A stretch of DNA of 64,000 nt from Zanthoxylum bungeanum (GCA_019454045.1 SKCR01041523.1:62001-126000), one strand, 5' to 3'; positions 32,736-44,830 are shown, numbered from the stretch's first letter. Notes: generated from the letters alone by a model not told the origin. Translations and numbers: made by a program.

Positions 32736-33106
32736 TGTTGTAAATGTGAATTTCAATAAAAAAAAAAAAAGGGAGTTGCATGTTTTGAAATTTAAATAGT
32801 TGTTACAAAGTTTTAATCGGAGAAGTTAAAAAAAAATTAATTGGGTGTGTATATATATATTTTTGGCGAAAGATTAGTTTAAAGATATATATTTATATAT
32901 ATATATATATTTTGTAACACATTTAAAAAAAAAATGTAACAGTGTTCCATTTAATTTCTCATAACATTTTTTCAATTGGTTCAAATCTGTAACAGTTGAA
33001 ACACGTTTTGATTTCTAATGAGCAATGTTTAATAAAATATTTTAAGCACAAAACGTAAAAGAAATTAAGTGGACAACGTTTTAATTATTTAATTATGGAC
33101 AGTTAT
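32736..33106 (+). repeat. 3' LTR of copia B, cut by element D
   Basis: TGTTGTAAATGTGAATTTC matches the LTRs at 9834 and 58215 through TTAATTATGGACA. It lacks the MITE found in copy 1. At 33107 it is interrupted by D, and the remaining ~500 bases do not reappear after D. Confidence 0.85.
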
Positions 33107-33843
33107 TGTTGACAGAATAAATTCTAGTCACCCTGGAACGAAATCGCCCTAAACGAAGGGAGGAACGAAGGGAGGAAGGACGATGGAGTGAAGAGCGACG
33201 AAGAGTCGAGACGACCGAAGTAGCGGTCAGGACGAAAATGCATGATGCAGTTGCTTCCTCAATCGCAGCAGTTGGATGGTTTTCCCTCCACAACCGAGCA
33301 GTTGAGACACGCAGCTCAACAGTTACAAGGCACGATCCAGCAACTGCAAGGAGATACTAGGATCGTCCAAGCCGTTTACAAGTTTCACTATAAAAGCTCA
33401 ACCCATAACCGAGCAGTTGAGACACGCAGCTCAATGGTTACAGGCACGACCCAGCAACTGCAGGGAGATACTGGGACCCCCCAAGTTGTTTACGAGTTTC
33501 ACTATAAAAGCTCAACCCACGATCAAGCAGTTGAGACGCACAGCCCAACAGTTGAAGGCACGATCCGGCAGCTGCAGGGAAATACTGAGACCGCTCAAGC
33601 AGTTTACAATTTTCACTATAAAAGATCACTCGGACAGAGAGAAGAAGCCCGATCAAATGAAGACTCAAACGAGCATTTTTTTTTATCTTTTAGTTTATAT
33701 AACTTTTAGGACTGTAATTTGTATGCTTGCGCCCCTTGGAGGCTTATTCACTTAATCAAACACACATTGTTGGGACTTTGTCTCAGGAGGTTTGAACCTT
33801 ACACGTTTCTCTTTCTTCTTCGCGCACAAATATCGCGCAAACA
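33107..33843 (+). repeat. 5' LTR of D with triplicated 114-bp promoter unit
   Basis: TGTTGACAG ... CGCGCAAACA. Between about 33280 and 33630 a 114-bp unit is repeated three times. Each unit carries TTTCACTATAAAAG, with TATA boxes at 33389, 33503 and 33617. Open frames across the repeat are by-products of its length being divisible by three. Confidence 0.9.
33389..33624 (+). promoter_or_regulatory. Three TATA boxes in tandem, D LTR
   Basis: TATAAAAG at 33389, 33503 and 33617, exactly 114 bp apart. The 3' LTR has the same three at 55424, 55541 and 55655. Confidence 0.65.
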
Positions 33844-33848
33844 GTTTT

Positions 33849-33866
33849 TGGCGACCACAGTAGGAG
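33849..33866 (+). other. Primer-binding site of D
   Basis: TGGCGACCACAGTAGGAG, 5 bases after the LTR end. Gypsy-like form; tRNA not assigned. Confidence 0.55.
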
Positions 33867-33880
33867 AATTGGTATAAATA

Positions 33881-35704
33881 GTGGAGATGCCTCCGAAAAG
33901 AAACGCTCAAACTGGCTCGAGCACGGAGGAAGGAGGATTGGAGCAAACCAACCAGCCCCACGTTCCAGCCGTAGTCGGTCATTTCGAGGGTCTTGCAGAC
34001 GCTAGTCGATACGAACCTATGAGGGAGCTCGGCCCTAACGCGGTACACGCGTTGTTCGGTGAATTCACGCAGGATGTTGTCGAACAGGTTTGGCTTCAAA
34101 ATTCGCATGTCATAGATAAATTCATATCAACTAGCAACTCACATTACGAAAACATGGCCAAACACCTAAGCTCGTTAAATGAATTAATGGCCAAATGTGT
34201 GAACGGTGGGACGGCGCTGCCGTGGAACACGCCCCTCCTTGCACCGAGCAGTCAGGAAGCTGGTCCTAGTAGTTCCTTCCTGCGCAAGGGACCAACATCC
34301 ATACGGTTCTCAGGGGAGGAATAAGTCATGGGGGCAATGGCCCACAATTAGGGCCAAATATGCACCAAGGGCCAAGCATAGCACAACATGAAGTGGTGTT
34401 GCCTCAAGGCATCCAGGCTTCTCAGGGGAAGAATCACGATTATGTCCCACTTTTGAGAGGCCGCAGCCGCCGCCCATAGCCGTGCCATTTAATGGCAACG
34501 ATATATTAAGGGAACAAATGACCGAGATCCTTCAAGACCAATTCGGTCTAGGCATAAGGCCAATTCGGCCAAGATATCGGAAGCCGTATCCTGATTGGAT
34601 CGATGTGGCTTATCCGTGGCCTCGAAACTACAAAATACCATACTTTTCCCTATTTACGGGTCTGGGGAGGTTTCTACCTTGGAACACATAGGGCAATTTA
34701 CCCTACAGTGTGGGGAAGTCAATGATTTCCACAAATTGAGGTTATTTCACGGCTCATTGTCAGGAGTAGCTTTCTCCTGGTATGTCAGTCTGCTGGCCAA
34801 TTCGGTAGAAAGTTGGCAGCAAATGGAACAATTGTTCCATGCATAATTTTACAAGGCCGAATCTGAAGTAGCCTTGGCCGATTTGGCAAACCTAAGACAA
34901 TTGCCAGGAGAGTGGGCCGAGACATTTTTGCAACGGTTTAAGGTAGCCCGAGGCCGATGTTACGTACCTCTGCCCGAAAAGGAATTTGTGAGAATCGCTC
35001 AAGGTTGCCTTAATCTCGATCTAAAAAAGAAATTTCAGGATCGCAAATTTTGGGACCTTCCCCAACTCACCACTAGTGTGGTGCGTTATGAGCGATTATT
35101 ACGAGAAGAGGAGCAAATAAAAAATTCGAGTAAAGGGACATACTATAGAAATATTGATTATGAGATGGGCGAAGTAGACGTCGAATCGGCCGACTTATGT
35201 TTGGCCGAATTGGTTAAGGGGAAGCCTTGCATTTGTAAGACGTGGGCGTAGCCCCAAGCCAATGAAAATAACGATAAAAAGAGTAGGAACTTCTCTTTTG
35301 ATATCACTAAAGTGGATGCCATATTTGACCAGTTGTATAAAGATAAACAAATTAGTTTGAGCGATCGACATACGTTGCCAACAACCGAACAAATCGGTAG
35401 TAAAAAATATTGTAAGTGGCACAATGCATGGTCTCATACAACTAATAATTGTCTTGTTTTTCGAAATGTTTTACATGATGCCATAGAATCTGGACGAATT
35501 ACGTTCGAGAAAAAGATGGCAGTGGATAACAACCCTTTTCCAAAATCGGTGGAATTGAACATGATCAATCCAGACCTTGCCAAGATGAATCTGCCGAAGG
35601 TCAAATTAGTTCTAGACGAAGGACAACACCATCATCGTCCAAGCGCTCTAGAGAGGATTAGGGCACTTTCAGAGCACGGAGAACGACCGAATGTTTGTAT
35701 TTGA
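33881..35704 (+). pseudogene. Gag of element D, frame-broken
   Basis: An ATG at 33881 (or 33887) opens 147 codons: a low-complexity start, then VEQVWLQNSHVIDKF. The capsid part follows in pieces: YKIPYFSLFTGLG region (34625-34665), GQFTLQCGEVNDFHKLRLFH, GSLSGVAFSWYVSLLANSVE, then after a stop at 34844 ALADLANLRQLPGEWAETFL and LPQLTTSVVRYERLLREEEQ. After another stop at 35249 comes a zinc-binding block YCKWHNAWSHTTNNC (35408-35452). This is the Tat-branch gag. Frame shifts lie near 34325-34480 and 34590; two in-frame stops follow. Confidence 0.8.
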
Positions 35705-36372
35705 TGAAAGAACAAAATAGATGGATGAGAGAGTTAGAAGAGACTTGTGAAAAGCCCGTTAAGAAAGAGTCAGCAGCATGGAAGCCACAGACTTTCGCCC
35801 CAAGATTCTATGGGAAAAATTCAATTTTCGTCCAAAATGTAAGAACGTTTAGGCCGAAAATTCATCGGCCCAATATATGGCATTCATACCGAGGGGCACT
35901 GTCAGGACATCGTCCAGGCATGAATTATTCCCCCGTGGATGAAATGATGAGGACGCAGTTAAGGCGACATCAAAGAAACTATGGCCGGATGATGCGCCAA
36001 CAAGGCGAAGCAAAGGCCACCACGGGCCGTAGCCCTAACATCATGGAGAAATCAGAAGACAGCAAAAAAGCAGTGACGAGCGGCGATGAACGCACCAAGT
36101 TTGACAGGAAAAAGCGGGATGAAACAGACGACGAAGAACCTTCTTTCGTCATTCAGTTCGGTAGTATGCCACCGGTTGTGGCCAACCATTACTTGTTGCC
36201 CGTGAAATTCAAGGGGGATAACAGCGGAGACGCTGGAACAAGTGAAGACGTCTATGAGGGCAACGAAACTGAATTTGCAGCGCTCTCAATAACAGATAGG
36301 GAGGCTTCGGATGAGGAAATGACCGACATAGAAGAAGAGATAGACATCAAAACCGAAGCAAGGAAAAAGTGA
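35695..36372 (+). CDS. Gag-pol linker of element D (225 codons)
   Basis: An open frame between the zinc-binding block and the protease. It is basic then strongly acidic (RKKRDETDDEEPSFVIQFGS; EEMTDIEEEIDIKTEARKK). I know no catalytic domain for it; the composition fits a disordered linker found between gag and protease in Tat elements. The reading continues after 36372 in degraded form (FLKELYEAGNPAVGTLV-like text) up to the protease at 36679. Confidence 0.6.
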   Translation: MYLMKEQNRWMRELEETCEKPVKKESAAWKPQTFAPRFYGKNSIFVQNVRTFRPKIHRPNIWHSYRGALSGHRPGMNYSPVDEMMRTQLRRHQRNYGRMMRQQGEAKATTGRSPNIMEKSEDSKKAVTSGDERTKFDRKKRDETDDEEPSFVIQFGSMPPVVANHYLLPVKFKGDNSGDAGTSEDVYEGNETEFAALSITDREASDEEMTDIEEEIDIKTEARKK

Positions 36373-36678
36373 ATTTCACAAAATCAGTTTCTCAAAGAAT
36401 TATATGAGGCCGGCAATCCTGCAGTCGGAACGTTGGTAGAAGATTTGGGACGATATCCATTCCTCATTTTGTATGGGACACCTAAGGTAAAACGGACCAT
36501 CACTAGAGCCGAAAAACTGAGATTGGCCGTCAATAACGTCTCTCAAGGTGCACCAGCCACGTTGCTACCATCTGGATGAGACATAGAAGAGAAATCGCCT
36601 CAAGCTAACAATGAGGGTAATCAAGCAATAGAGATAGGTCTGTCAGGGAATGTGATATTCCAAAAGCCACCACCATAA

Positions 36679-37107
36679 ATGACAAAGCATCTGCGGCCGC
36701 TGTACGTGAAAGCAAAGGCTAATGGGATACCTATCACCAAAGTGTTGATTGATAACGGGGCGGCCATTAATGCAATACCAGTTAGGATGCTAGGACGCTT
36801 GGCAAAGTCAGAAGAAGACCTCCTCCCTACGGAAGTGGTTCTTACCGGCTTTAATGGAGGGGCAATGACGGCCAAAGGGGTTATTCCTTTGGACTTGCAA
36901 GTGGGAAGTATTACGAAAATAGTAGTATTTTATGTCATAGATGGGCCGATGACATACAATATGCTCTTAGGACGAGACTGGATACACGGCAGCCGATGCA
37001 TTCCTTCGTCCCTTCATCAATGCTTAGTTTTCTGGAACCAGAGGGATGAGTTGGAGATAGTGCATACCGACAACAAGTCTTTCACTGCAGAGACAAATTC
37101 GGCCTAG
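36679..37107 (+). CDS. Aspartic protease of element D, atypical D-N-G active site
   Basis: A 142-codon frame. LYVKAKANGIPITKVLIDNG begins the retropepsin fold; the active-site triad is D-N-G followed by AAINAIPVRMLGRL, where D-T-G or D-S-G is usual. TEVVLTGFNGGAMTAKGVIP forms the flap region and TYNMLLGRDWIHGSRCIPS the second conserved block. Length matches the family. The Asp is kept, so activity is not excluded. The frame is bounded by a stop at 36676-36678 (TAA) and ends before RT. Confidence 0.8.
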   Translation: MTKHLRPLYVKAKANGIPITKVLIDNGAAINAIPVRMLGRLAKSEEDLLPTEVVLTGFNGGAMTAKGVIPLDLQVGSITKIVVFYVIDGPMTYNMLLGRDWIHGSRCIPSSLHQCLVFWNQRDELEIVHTDNKSFTAETNSA

Positions 37108-37684
37108 TACTTCATATACGAAGGGAATTAAGAGCCGACCAGAGTTCTAAATGAAGGGGAAAACCCGACCATTGTGGTTCAAAATGACGAGTCGTACCCC
37201 GCGGGACTGCTGAATGATTTGTTCGCACAGACGAGACCAACCACAGTGGTTTTTGGAGAGCCAACACACAACAATTTAAATGAAGAACAAGCAGGATAAG
37301 GATCAAGTCGACCTTGCGGCCTCCAAGGCCAGTTTAATGGCCTATGTAGCAGAGCGAAAAAATGAGGCCGAAGCACTGGCCGCGATTTCGGCTTTAAGAG
37401 GCAAACTGCTGGCGCATCAGACGGAAGACAAAATAAGAGAACTATGTGGAGTGGACTGCTTGATAGAATGAGGTGAATCAATGGAAGAAGAAAAATACGC
37501 TCTGAATGGACGACGAAAGACAAATATCTCAAGAGGACAAGATGCATTGGACGAGGTAAATCTGGGGAGCGAGCATGACAAACGCATCACTTACGTCAGC
37601 AAGGAACTGGAGTCCCAGGTACGCGAAAAGCTAATTTGTTTACTGCGATAGTATAAAGATTGTTTTGCATGGGACTACAATGAG
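37108..37684 (+). pseudogene. Protease-RT linker of element D, degraded
   Basis: Decayed coding text including NKQDKDQVDLAASKASLMAY (37280-37350) and VNLGSEHDKRITYVSKELES-like wording, and then a block resembling the region just before RT. Stops in all frames. It is linker sequence with no catalytic motif. Confidence 0.5.
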
Positions 37685-38773
37685 ATGTATGGTTTAGATA
37701 GGACGTTGGTGGATCATAGGTTGCCAATCATGCCAAGCTATAGGCCTCATAAGCAGCATCCCCAGAGGTTTGCGCCCAATGTCATGCCTGATATTAAGAA
37801 AGAAGTTGAACACCTTTTGGAGGTGAAGTTCATTAGGACGACCAGATATGTGGAATGGTTGTCAAATATCGTTCCAGTCAGGAAAAAGAATGGAAAAATA
37901 AGGATCTGTATAGACTTCAGAAATTTAAACTTAGCAACACCAAGTCTGCTCTTTTATGGATATGTATGCATGTTATAATCAGATTTACATCGCCGAAAAT
38001 GATATACACAAAACAGCCTTTAGGTGCCCAAGCTCTCTAGGGTGTTATGAATGGGTAGTGATGCCGTTCGGCCTGAAAAACGCTGGTGCCACTTATCAGC
38101 GGGCCATGAATTTGATCTTTCATGACATGATCGGCGAATCTGTAGAAGTCTATGTGGACGATATAGTGGCGAAATCTGTGACCATGGAAAAACATTTTGG
38201 CCATTTAGCAACGGCCTTTGAGCGAATGAGAAAGTTTAAACTAAAATTGAACCCTGCCAAATGTGCTTTCGGGTGTGCGCATGAAATTTCCTAGGTTTTC
38301 TAGTGCACCAACGGGGAATTGAGATTGACACCAATAAGTCTCGGTCGATCACTGAAGCTATACCACCCCGAAATAAGAAAGAGTTACAGAGGTTCTTAGG
38401 GCAAATTAACTTTTTAAGATGATTTATCTCCAATTGTGCAAGGAAAACAAAAGTGTTCTCCTCCTTATTGAGGTTAAATGACAATGACGAGTTTGTCTGG
38501 ACCGAAGAACATCAACAAGATTTCGACAGCCTGAAGAAATACTTGTCACAGCCGTCGGTGATGGTGCCTCAAGTGCCAGGAAGGCCAAAGAAATTGTACA
38601 TATCGGCCAAAGAACAGTCCATAGCTAGGATGATCGCGCAAGATGATGACATGAACATTGAGAGAGCCATTTATTATATCAGCAGACAATTGCTGAATTA
38701 TGAATTTAATTATTCTCCAATGAAGAAATTATGTTTGGCTCTATATTTCACATGTACTAAATTACGAGCCTAC
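37685..38773 (+). pseudogene. RT and start of RNase H of element D, cut by the LARD
   Basis: RT blocks: IMPSYRPHKQHPQRFAPNVM, EWLSNIVPVRKKNGKIRICI, DFRNLN (37730-37930). A deletion removes about 25 residues, then YACYNQIYIAENDIHKTAF, MPFGLKNAGATYQRAMNL (38060-38115) and the catalytic VYVDDIVAKS near 38150-38180. KKELQRFLGQINF leads into RNase H (FVWTEEHQQDFDSLKKYLSQ, RAIYYISRQLLNYEFNYSPM), ending KLRAY at 38773, where the LARD starts. Several frame shifts. The element cannot produce an intact polymerase. Confidence 0.87.
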
Positions 38774-41106
38774 TGTAGGACACAGAACTTGACGACGCTG
38801 TTCTAGGCTCGCGGCCTAGTTGGGAGTACGAAATAACATGGAGTCGCCACCCGGTGTGAACCAGGACAAAGATTTAAGGCCTCACTCACCCCTCGCAAGA
38901 GAAGACCTCAAACCGTTGGGTTCGGAATGGTCCCTTACTTATGTCACTTGTGATGATATGATTTGTGTAATAAACTAACCGAATCTACTCAACATATATG
39001 CTCAAAGACAAGCTAGATTTAATACGCATTCATCAAGATAACTCTTAATCTAAGTTTGCATGCTTGAAAGTAAATCATTAAACGGTAAACACGCAACGAG
39101 CATATTGAACCATTAAACCAAAATAAACGAATAACTATTTAAATATAATCATAAACTAACAAAATATCATGCATAAAAGTAACATAATCATGCTTTAAAC
39201 ATAAATAACAAACTAAATTAAATCATGCTTTAAATAATAAATAAATAACCTATAAACTATAACATGCTCAAATACAAGTTTGGATGGAATGAAATATGGG
39301 CCTCTTAAGCGGTGCGTGGCATCGTGTCCCGAGTGAAAACCGTAATACCGTCCATTCGGAATCAGCTACGGAATTTACGTCCGAGTTTCCATCCGATATA
39401 CCACAAAAGGGAACACATATTCCGCTCATCCAACAATCACATCATGCCTCAAACGACTCTCATGCGATAATATTTTAAAATAAATAAAAGAACGAAAGAT
39501 AATAAATAAAGAAGGTGCCCTCAGGTCTAACCTCTTTTGTCGTTCCTCGAAAGCGCGTTACACGGCCGTCGGAAGGGTTGATACTCCGCAACTTTTCTGG
39601 TTCACTAATCCAACGTTTTTCCTCGCTGTTTCGCTGTTTGGGCTGGTGTTTTCACTCTGTTTCGCTGCTGTTTTAAAGGTATTTTCTGGTCACTATTTTT
39701 GGCAATTTGGAGACAGTTTTGGGCAGTTTCTGGGCGGTTTTGAGGGCTACGATTGGTGGCAGTTTCGGGGTGCAATACTGGACAGTTTTGGTGGTTCAAG
39801 GGCTGTATTTATGGGGATTCTCTCGGCAGTGGGCAGTGGTCTTAGGTGCGGATGTGTGTGTTGTTACTGGATGAGGGCTGGTGCTTTAAATTTGTTTACT
39901 GAGGGTTGAGAGGAGGGCTACGTGCGTTTGAGAGTCAAGGTGATGTGCGAATTCTGTGTTGATTATAGGGGCTGCTGAAGGTCGGTTTATAGTGTGATTG
40001 TTCAGTCGGTTGCAGGCTAGTTTGGTGATGGTGTAAAGCCTCTAGGATGCGTGGCAGTGTGAGGGGCTGGTGGCGTGATTTTGTGGGAGTTATGTGGCTT
40101 ACGTTTGAAGGGTTGCGTTGTGCCGTTGGTGATGGGCTGGTGGCGTGATTAATGGCCGTGTGTATGTGTGGAGCCGAGAAGGGTTGCTGCTTTTGGATTT
40201 TTAATGATAATGGACGTAAGGTATGGTGGATCTGTCGGTAGCTATTAGGGTTATGGTTTGTTGTTTAGCTATGCGTGAAGGTGGTGTCTTCTTTGGACAG
40301 AGGCAGGTGGCTTATTTGGGCGAGGGCGGAGTGGATAATGGCAGGTGCATGGTGAAGGCTAATGGCGTGGATAGGGAATGAATGAGTTCGGCTCAGTGGG
40401 CTGGTTCGTGACTGATTTGATGAAGGCAATTGGTGAGGACCGGGTGCTAGGCGCAAATGGGCACGTGAAGTAGGAGATTTTTGGGCGTGAGTGAGTTCTT
40501 GTGTTTCTTGTGTATATTCGCCAGGGTTTGAATTGTGTGGAGAAGGGTTATTTTTATAAGCCAATGGAGGGGGTTTACCTTATTTGGGTAGGAAATGGAG
40601 ATTGTGTAATAATTGGGGATATTTTTTAATTTAGTATGTGATAAGGAAATCTCTTAATTTGAGGAAGTGATTTATTTATTTTAGGAATGCGATTTAATTT
40701 AATTTAGGAAGGTGATTTAATTTGTGTCATGTGTTTTATTTAAATTTAGAATTTAATTTAATTATAATTTAATTTAATTTGTTTTAATTTAATTTGTGAC
40801 ATGTATTTTAAATGTTTTAATTGTTTAATTTGTGAGATGTATTTTAAATGTTTTAATTATTTAATTTGTGAGATGTGTTTTAAATGTTTTAATTATTTTT
40901 GGATGTGATTTAATGGGTTTGGTGTGTTTTAAAACAGAGGTCCAACAAGCGAACCCGAAGCGAAACACTCGAGTTAACTCTGACAAAATGCTAATTTCCA
41001 ACTTTACCCTTCCAACGTCCGTTTCCCGCGGCTTTCACAACTAAAGAGGTAGTGTCTCCATACGAGACTCATCATCGGGCTGATATGAAAAAATGCAATG
41101 CCTACA
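38774..41106 (-). repeat. LARD LTR, left (3' LTR in element orientation), 2.3 kb
   Basis: It matches 45874-48244 with only scattered differences. It contains AT-rich stretches (39000-39290, 40610-40930) and a GT-rich stretch 39640-40500. Open frames in it are not conserved between the two copies beyond simple identity and show no known domain. Confidence 0.93.
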
Positions 41107-41120
41107 GTCGCCCCCACTTT
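41107..41120 (-). other. LARD polypurine tract
   Basis: - strand AAAGTGGGGGCGAC, directly before the LTR. It shows the reverse orientation. Confidence 0.7.
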
Positions 41121-41219
41121 GATGGGACTTGTGCAGTGTGTGACAATGACAGTCCCATCAAAGTACGTGCAATGCATTTTCACTTACCTGACTCTCCAGT
41201 TGCCACTTGACTTGCCATG

Positions 41220-43760
41220 TTGCTTCGAACTGAATGTTTGGTGGTGAGGTGCCGCGACCTCGAGGTTCATCCCTGCAAGATGCTGCGATCTCTAGGAATC
41301 ACTACCGAACTGAACTGATATGATGGCGAGGCGCTTCGACCCCTGGGATTTGTTCCCGAACAATCTGTGGGCTTTGTTCCCGAGTTGTGTAGAGAAATAG
41401 CTTTGTTCCCTGGGCTTTGTTCCAGAACTGAATGTGATGGCGAGGTGCCTCGACCTCTGGGATTTGTTCCCGAACCACCTGTTGGCTTTGTTCCATGTGC
41501 TTTGTTCCCATTGTGATGAATGTGATGGCGAGGTGCCTCGACCTCTGGGATTTGTTCCCGAACCATCTGTGGACTTTGTTCTCGTACTGATTTGATGATG
41601 TGCCATTCCTGGCGTGCTAAACCCCATACCTAGGGTGTCGCGATTGCGTCTCCATACCTATAGTGTCGTAGAGTTGATGTTGTTGTTCCATTCTCGGCGT
41701 GCTCAACCTCGTACCTAAGGCGTCACAGTTGTGCCATTCCCGGCGTGCTAACCCCGTACCTAGGGTGTCGTAGTTGTGCCATTCTCGGCGTGCTAACCCC
41801 GTACCTAGGGTGTCGCAGTTGTGCCATTCTCGGCGTGCTAACCCCGTACCCAGGGTGTCGCAGTGGTCTGAATGCCGTACCTGGCTGATCTGATATCTCC
41901 ATACCCGGAGTGCCGTACCCGGCAAGCTGATCTGATGTCTCCATACCCGGAGTGCCGTACCAGGCTGATCTGATATCTCTATACCCGGAGTGCCGTACCT
42001 GGCAAACTGATCTGATGTCTCCATACCCGGAGTGCCGTACTTGGCAAACTGATCTGATGTCTCCATACCCGTAGTGCCGTACCTGGCTGATCTGATATCT
42101 CCATACCCGGAGTGCCGTACCTGGCAAACTGATCTGATGTCTCCATACCCGGAGTGCCGTACCTGGCTGACTGATCTGATGTCTCCATACTCGGAGTGTC
42201 GTACCTGGCAAAACTGATCTAAATCAATGTGGGCCTCGACCCCAGAATGCTATATCCGGCTGAACTGATGCTGAACCAATGTGGGCCTCGCCCCTAGAAT
42301 GCCACACCCGGCAGAACTGATACTGAATTAATGTGGGCCTCGACCCAGAATGCCATACCCGGCAGAACTGATACTGAACTAATGTGGGCCTCGCCCCCAG
42401 AATGCCATACCCGGCAGAACTGATACTGAACTTATGTGGGCTTCGCCCCCCAGACTACCATACCCGGCAGAACTGATACTGATAATACGATGGTTAGTTC
42501 TCGAACCATGCTGTGAGGTGGTCCATTCCCGAACCGTTGATGTGGTCCATTCTCGAACCTTGCTCCATTATCGGAGTGTCATTTTCGACGAGCTGATGTG
42601 ATTGTGGTCCATTTCCGAACCATGCTCCATTTTCGGAGTGCCATTTTCGATGTCTGATGAGATACTGGTCCATTTCCGAACCGTGCTCCATTTTCGGAGT
42701 GCCATTTTCGGTGAGCTGATGTGATTGTGGTCCATTTTCGAACCATGCTGATGTGAGAGTGGTCCATTTCCGAACCATTATTGGTGAGAGACAGTCCATT
42801 TCCGAACCATTACTGATGTGAGAGTGGTCCATTTTGGAACCATTGCTGATGTGAGAGCGGTCCATTTCCGAACCGTTACTGATGAGAGATAGTCCATTTC
42901 CGAACCATTACAGATGTGAGAGTGGTCCATTTTCGAACCATTGCTGATGTGAGAGCGGTTCATTTCCGAACCGTTGCTGATTAGAGATAGTCCATTTCCG
43001 AACCATTACTGATGTGAGAATGGTCCATTTCCGAACCATTGCTGATGTGAGAGTGGTCCATTTCCGAACCGTTGCTGATGAGAGATAGTCCATTTCCGAA
43101 CCATTGCTGATGTGAGAGTGGCCCTCGACCTTGGGACGCATCCCGTAACTACAACAGATGTGTGGGCCCTCGACCCTGGGACGCATCCCAGAACTACAAC
43201 TGATGATGCAGTGGGCCCTCGACCCCGGGATGCATCCCGAAACTGCAACTGACAACGGGGACACCTCGACCCTGGGACGCATCCCAATACCGCTGACAAA
43301 GTGGGCATCGCCCTCAAACTGATGATGTAGTGGGCACCTCGACCCGGAACTACAACCGACAACGGGGGCACCTCGACCCAACACCGCTGACAAAGTGGGC
43401 CTCGCCCTCAAACTGATGATGCAGTGGGCCCTCGACCCTGGACGCATCCCGGAACTGCAACCGAAAACGGAGGCACCTCGACCCAATCCCGCTGACAATG
43501 TGGGCATCGCCCTCAAACTCAGATGTAGTGAGTCCTCGACCCTGGACTGATGCTGATGTGGGCCTCGTCCCAAACTGATACTGACGTGGGCCTCGCCCCA
43601 AACTGATACTGACGTAGGCCTCGCCCCAAACTGACAATGATGTGGGCCTCACCCCAAATTGACACTGATGTGGGCCTCGCCCCCAAACTGATGTGGGCTT
43701 CGCCCTAAAGCTGATACTGATATTGATATGGGCCTCGACCCTGGGACTCATCCCCAAAAC
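41220..43760 (-). repeat. Mosaic minisatellite array in the LARD
   Basis: Successive blocks of different tandem repeats. 41230-41590: GAGGTGCCTCGACCTCTGGG with TTTGTTCCCGAACC. 41590-41870: ~45-bp units GGCGTGCTAACCCCGTACC. 41870-42230: CTCCATACCCGGAGTGCCG units. 42230-42490: ~60-bp units AATGTGGGCCTCG...GGCAGAACTGATACTGA. 42490-43120: GTGGTCCATTTCCGAACCAT units. 43120-43550: GGGCCCTCGACCCTGGGACG units. 43550-43760: ~30-bp GTGGGCCTCGCCCCAAACTG units. All share CGACC/CGAACC and CTGATGT cores. Long - strand ORFs follow the repeats and have no domain. Confidence 0.9.
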
Positions 43761-44259
43761 TACTACTCATATGTTGCTGATTCTGGTTGGCTTGTCTTTG
43801 CCGCTTTCTCTTTTTCTTCTTTGAAACCTGTGAATACAAAACGAAACAAACACAAAAAGAATGCAAAATACGTTACGTGTATGCATGCATGCATGAATGA
43901 ATTTCCTATTTCGTTGGGTTAGGTCTTCCACCAGTTCTCCAGGTGATTACTCAGTCTTCTCTCTGGTTTCATGACTTAATATCTTGTTATGTCCATGATT
44001 CGCGATGTGGGAGACTTGTCTCCCCCAGTCTTGGTTTACCTTTCTGGTCTACGTTGTTTGCACTTGGTCAAGATGAACCACATGGTGGAGCCTTCTATAT
44101 CATCATGCTATATCACATGCTATGAAATAGTCCCAATAGCTACACATATTATTGCCCTCAAAGAATGCCCAGTATTGAAACCAGAGAACCTTCAAAACAT
44201 TCAATGCAACTCAAATCTAAGTCTTTGAATAAATGATCTAAGCCAAACTCAAAGTGTGT
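43761..44259 (-). other. LARD interior, nothing recognised
   Basis: Unique non-coding sequence between the array and the shared module; includes a short GCATGCATGCATG run near 43880. Confidence 0.5.
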
Positions 44260-44830
44260 GTGTGTGCAAAGGTTCCTTTGCAGCTCGATTCCTAGATAAG
44301 CCAACTCAATGATTTCGTTTCAAAAAATCGGGATCGATGGGTCAAACCAACCTAGATGTCTCAGTTATGCTCTGCAATTTATTTTTCGTGCTCAATGTGG
44401 TATGGCTTTATTTTCTTTTCTTTTGTCTCTCTTTTTTCATTTTGAACTTCTTTTTTTTTTCTTTTCTCTTTTTTTTTCTCTTATTTCTATTTTTTTCAAC
44501 ACACCTACCCTTTAAGGTAGCATTTCTCCTCATGGTGGTCCTAATACTCACCCATGGGTAGCTTCAAGCTTATCGGTTATAGGCGGTTTAATTCTTCTCT
44601 TTATAGACTTTTATTTTATTTTCAACCATACCATACATCATAGCATAAGCAAATCAAGATAGACATCTAAGCAAACGGTCATTCACCGACCTACAATTTC
44701 TTCGACTAGTCACTTTGCTAACTACTCAGGTTTTCACTGCTAAGAACCACAATCAAGTGCTTACGAGTCCAACATAGATCAATCACTCAAAGTATCATAT
44801 AAAAGCACGTCAAAGGTTTATTGTTTCTAA
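44260..44830 (-). repeat. UTR module shared with element E
   Basis: On the - strand it carries, in the same order as 29293-29800, TTGATCTATGTTGGACTCGT, GGTGAATGACCGTTTGCTTA, CACCTATAACCGATAAG-like text (here CGCCTATAACCGATAAGC), GAAGCTACCCATGGG, AGGACCACCATGAGGAG, TAGGTTGGTTTGACCCATCG and CGAAATCATTGAGTTGGC. Confidence 0.85.

Noticed and set aside
33242..33709. + strand ORF of 155 codons in the D LTR
   Set aside because: The 114-bp unit is divisible by three, which keeps frames open; it is promoter DNA.
39646..39909. ORF in the LARD LTR, also present at the second LTR in part
   Set aside because: G/T-rich composition, no domain, not kept at full length in the partner LTR.
41590..42490. Regular ~45-60 bp repeats as a possible CRISPR array
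   Set aside because: Units are tandem without unique spacers and lie inside a plant retroelement.
41267..43757. Long - strand ORFs (up to about 220 codons) in the LARD
   Set aside because: They are produced by tandem repeats; adjacent frames are equally open and no domain is recognisable.
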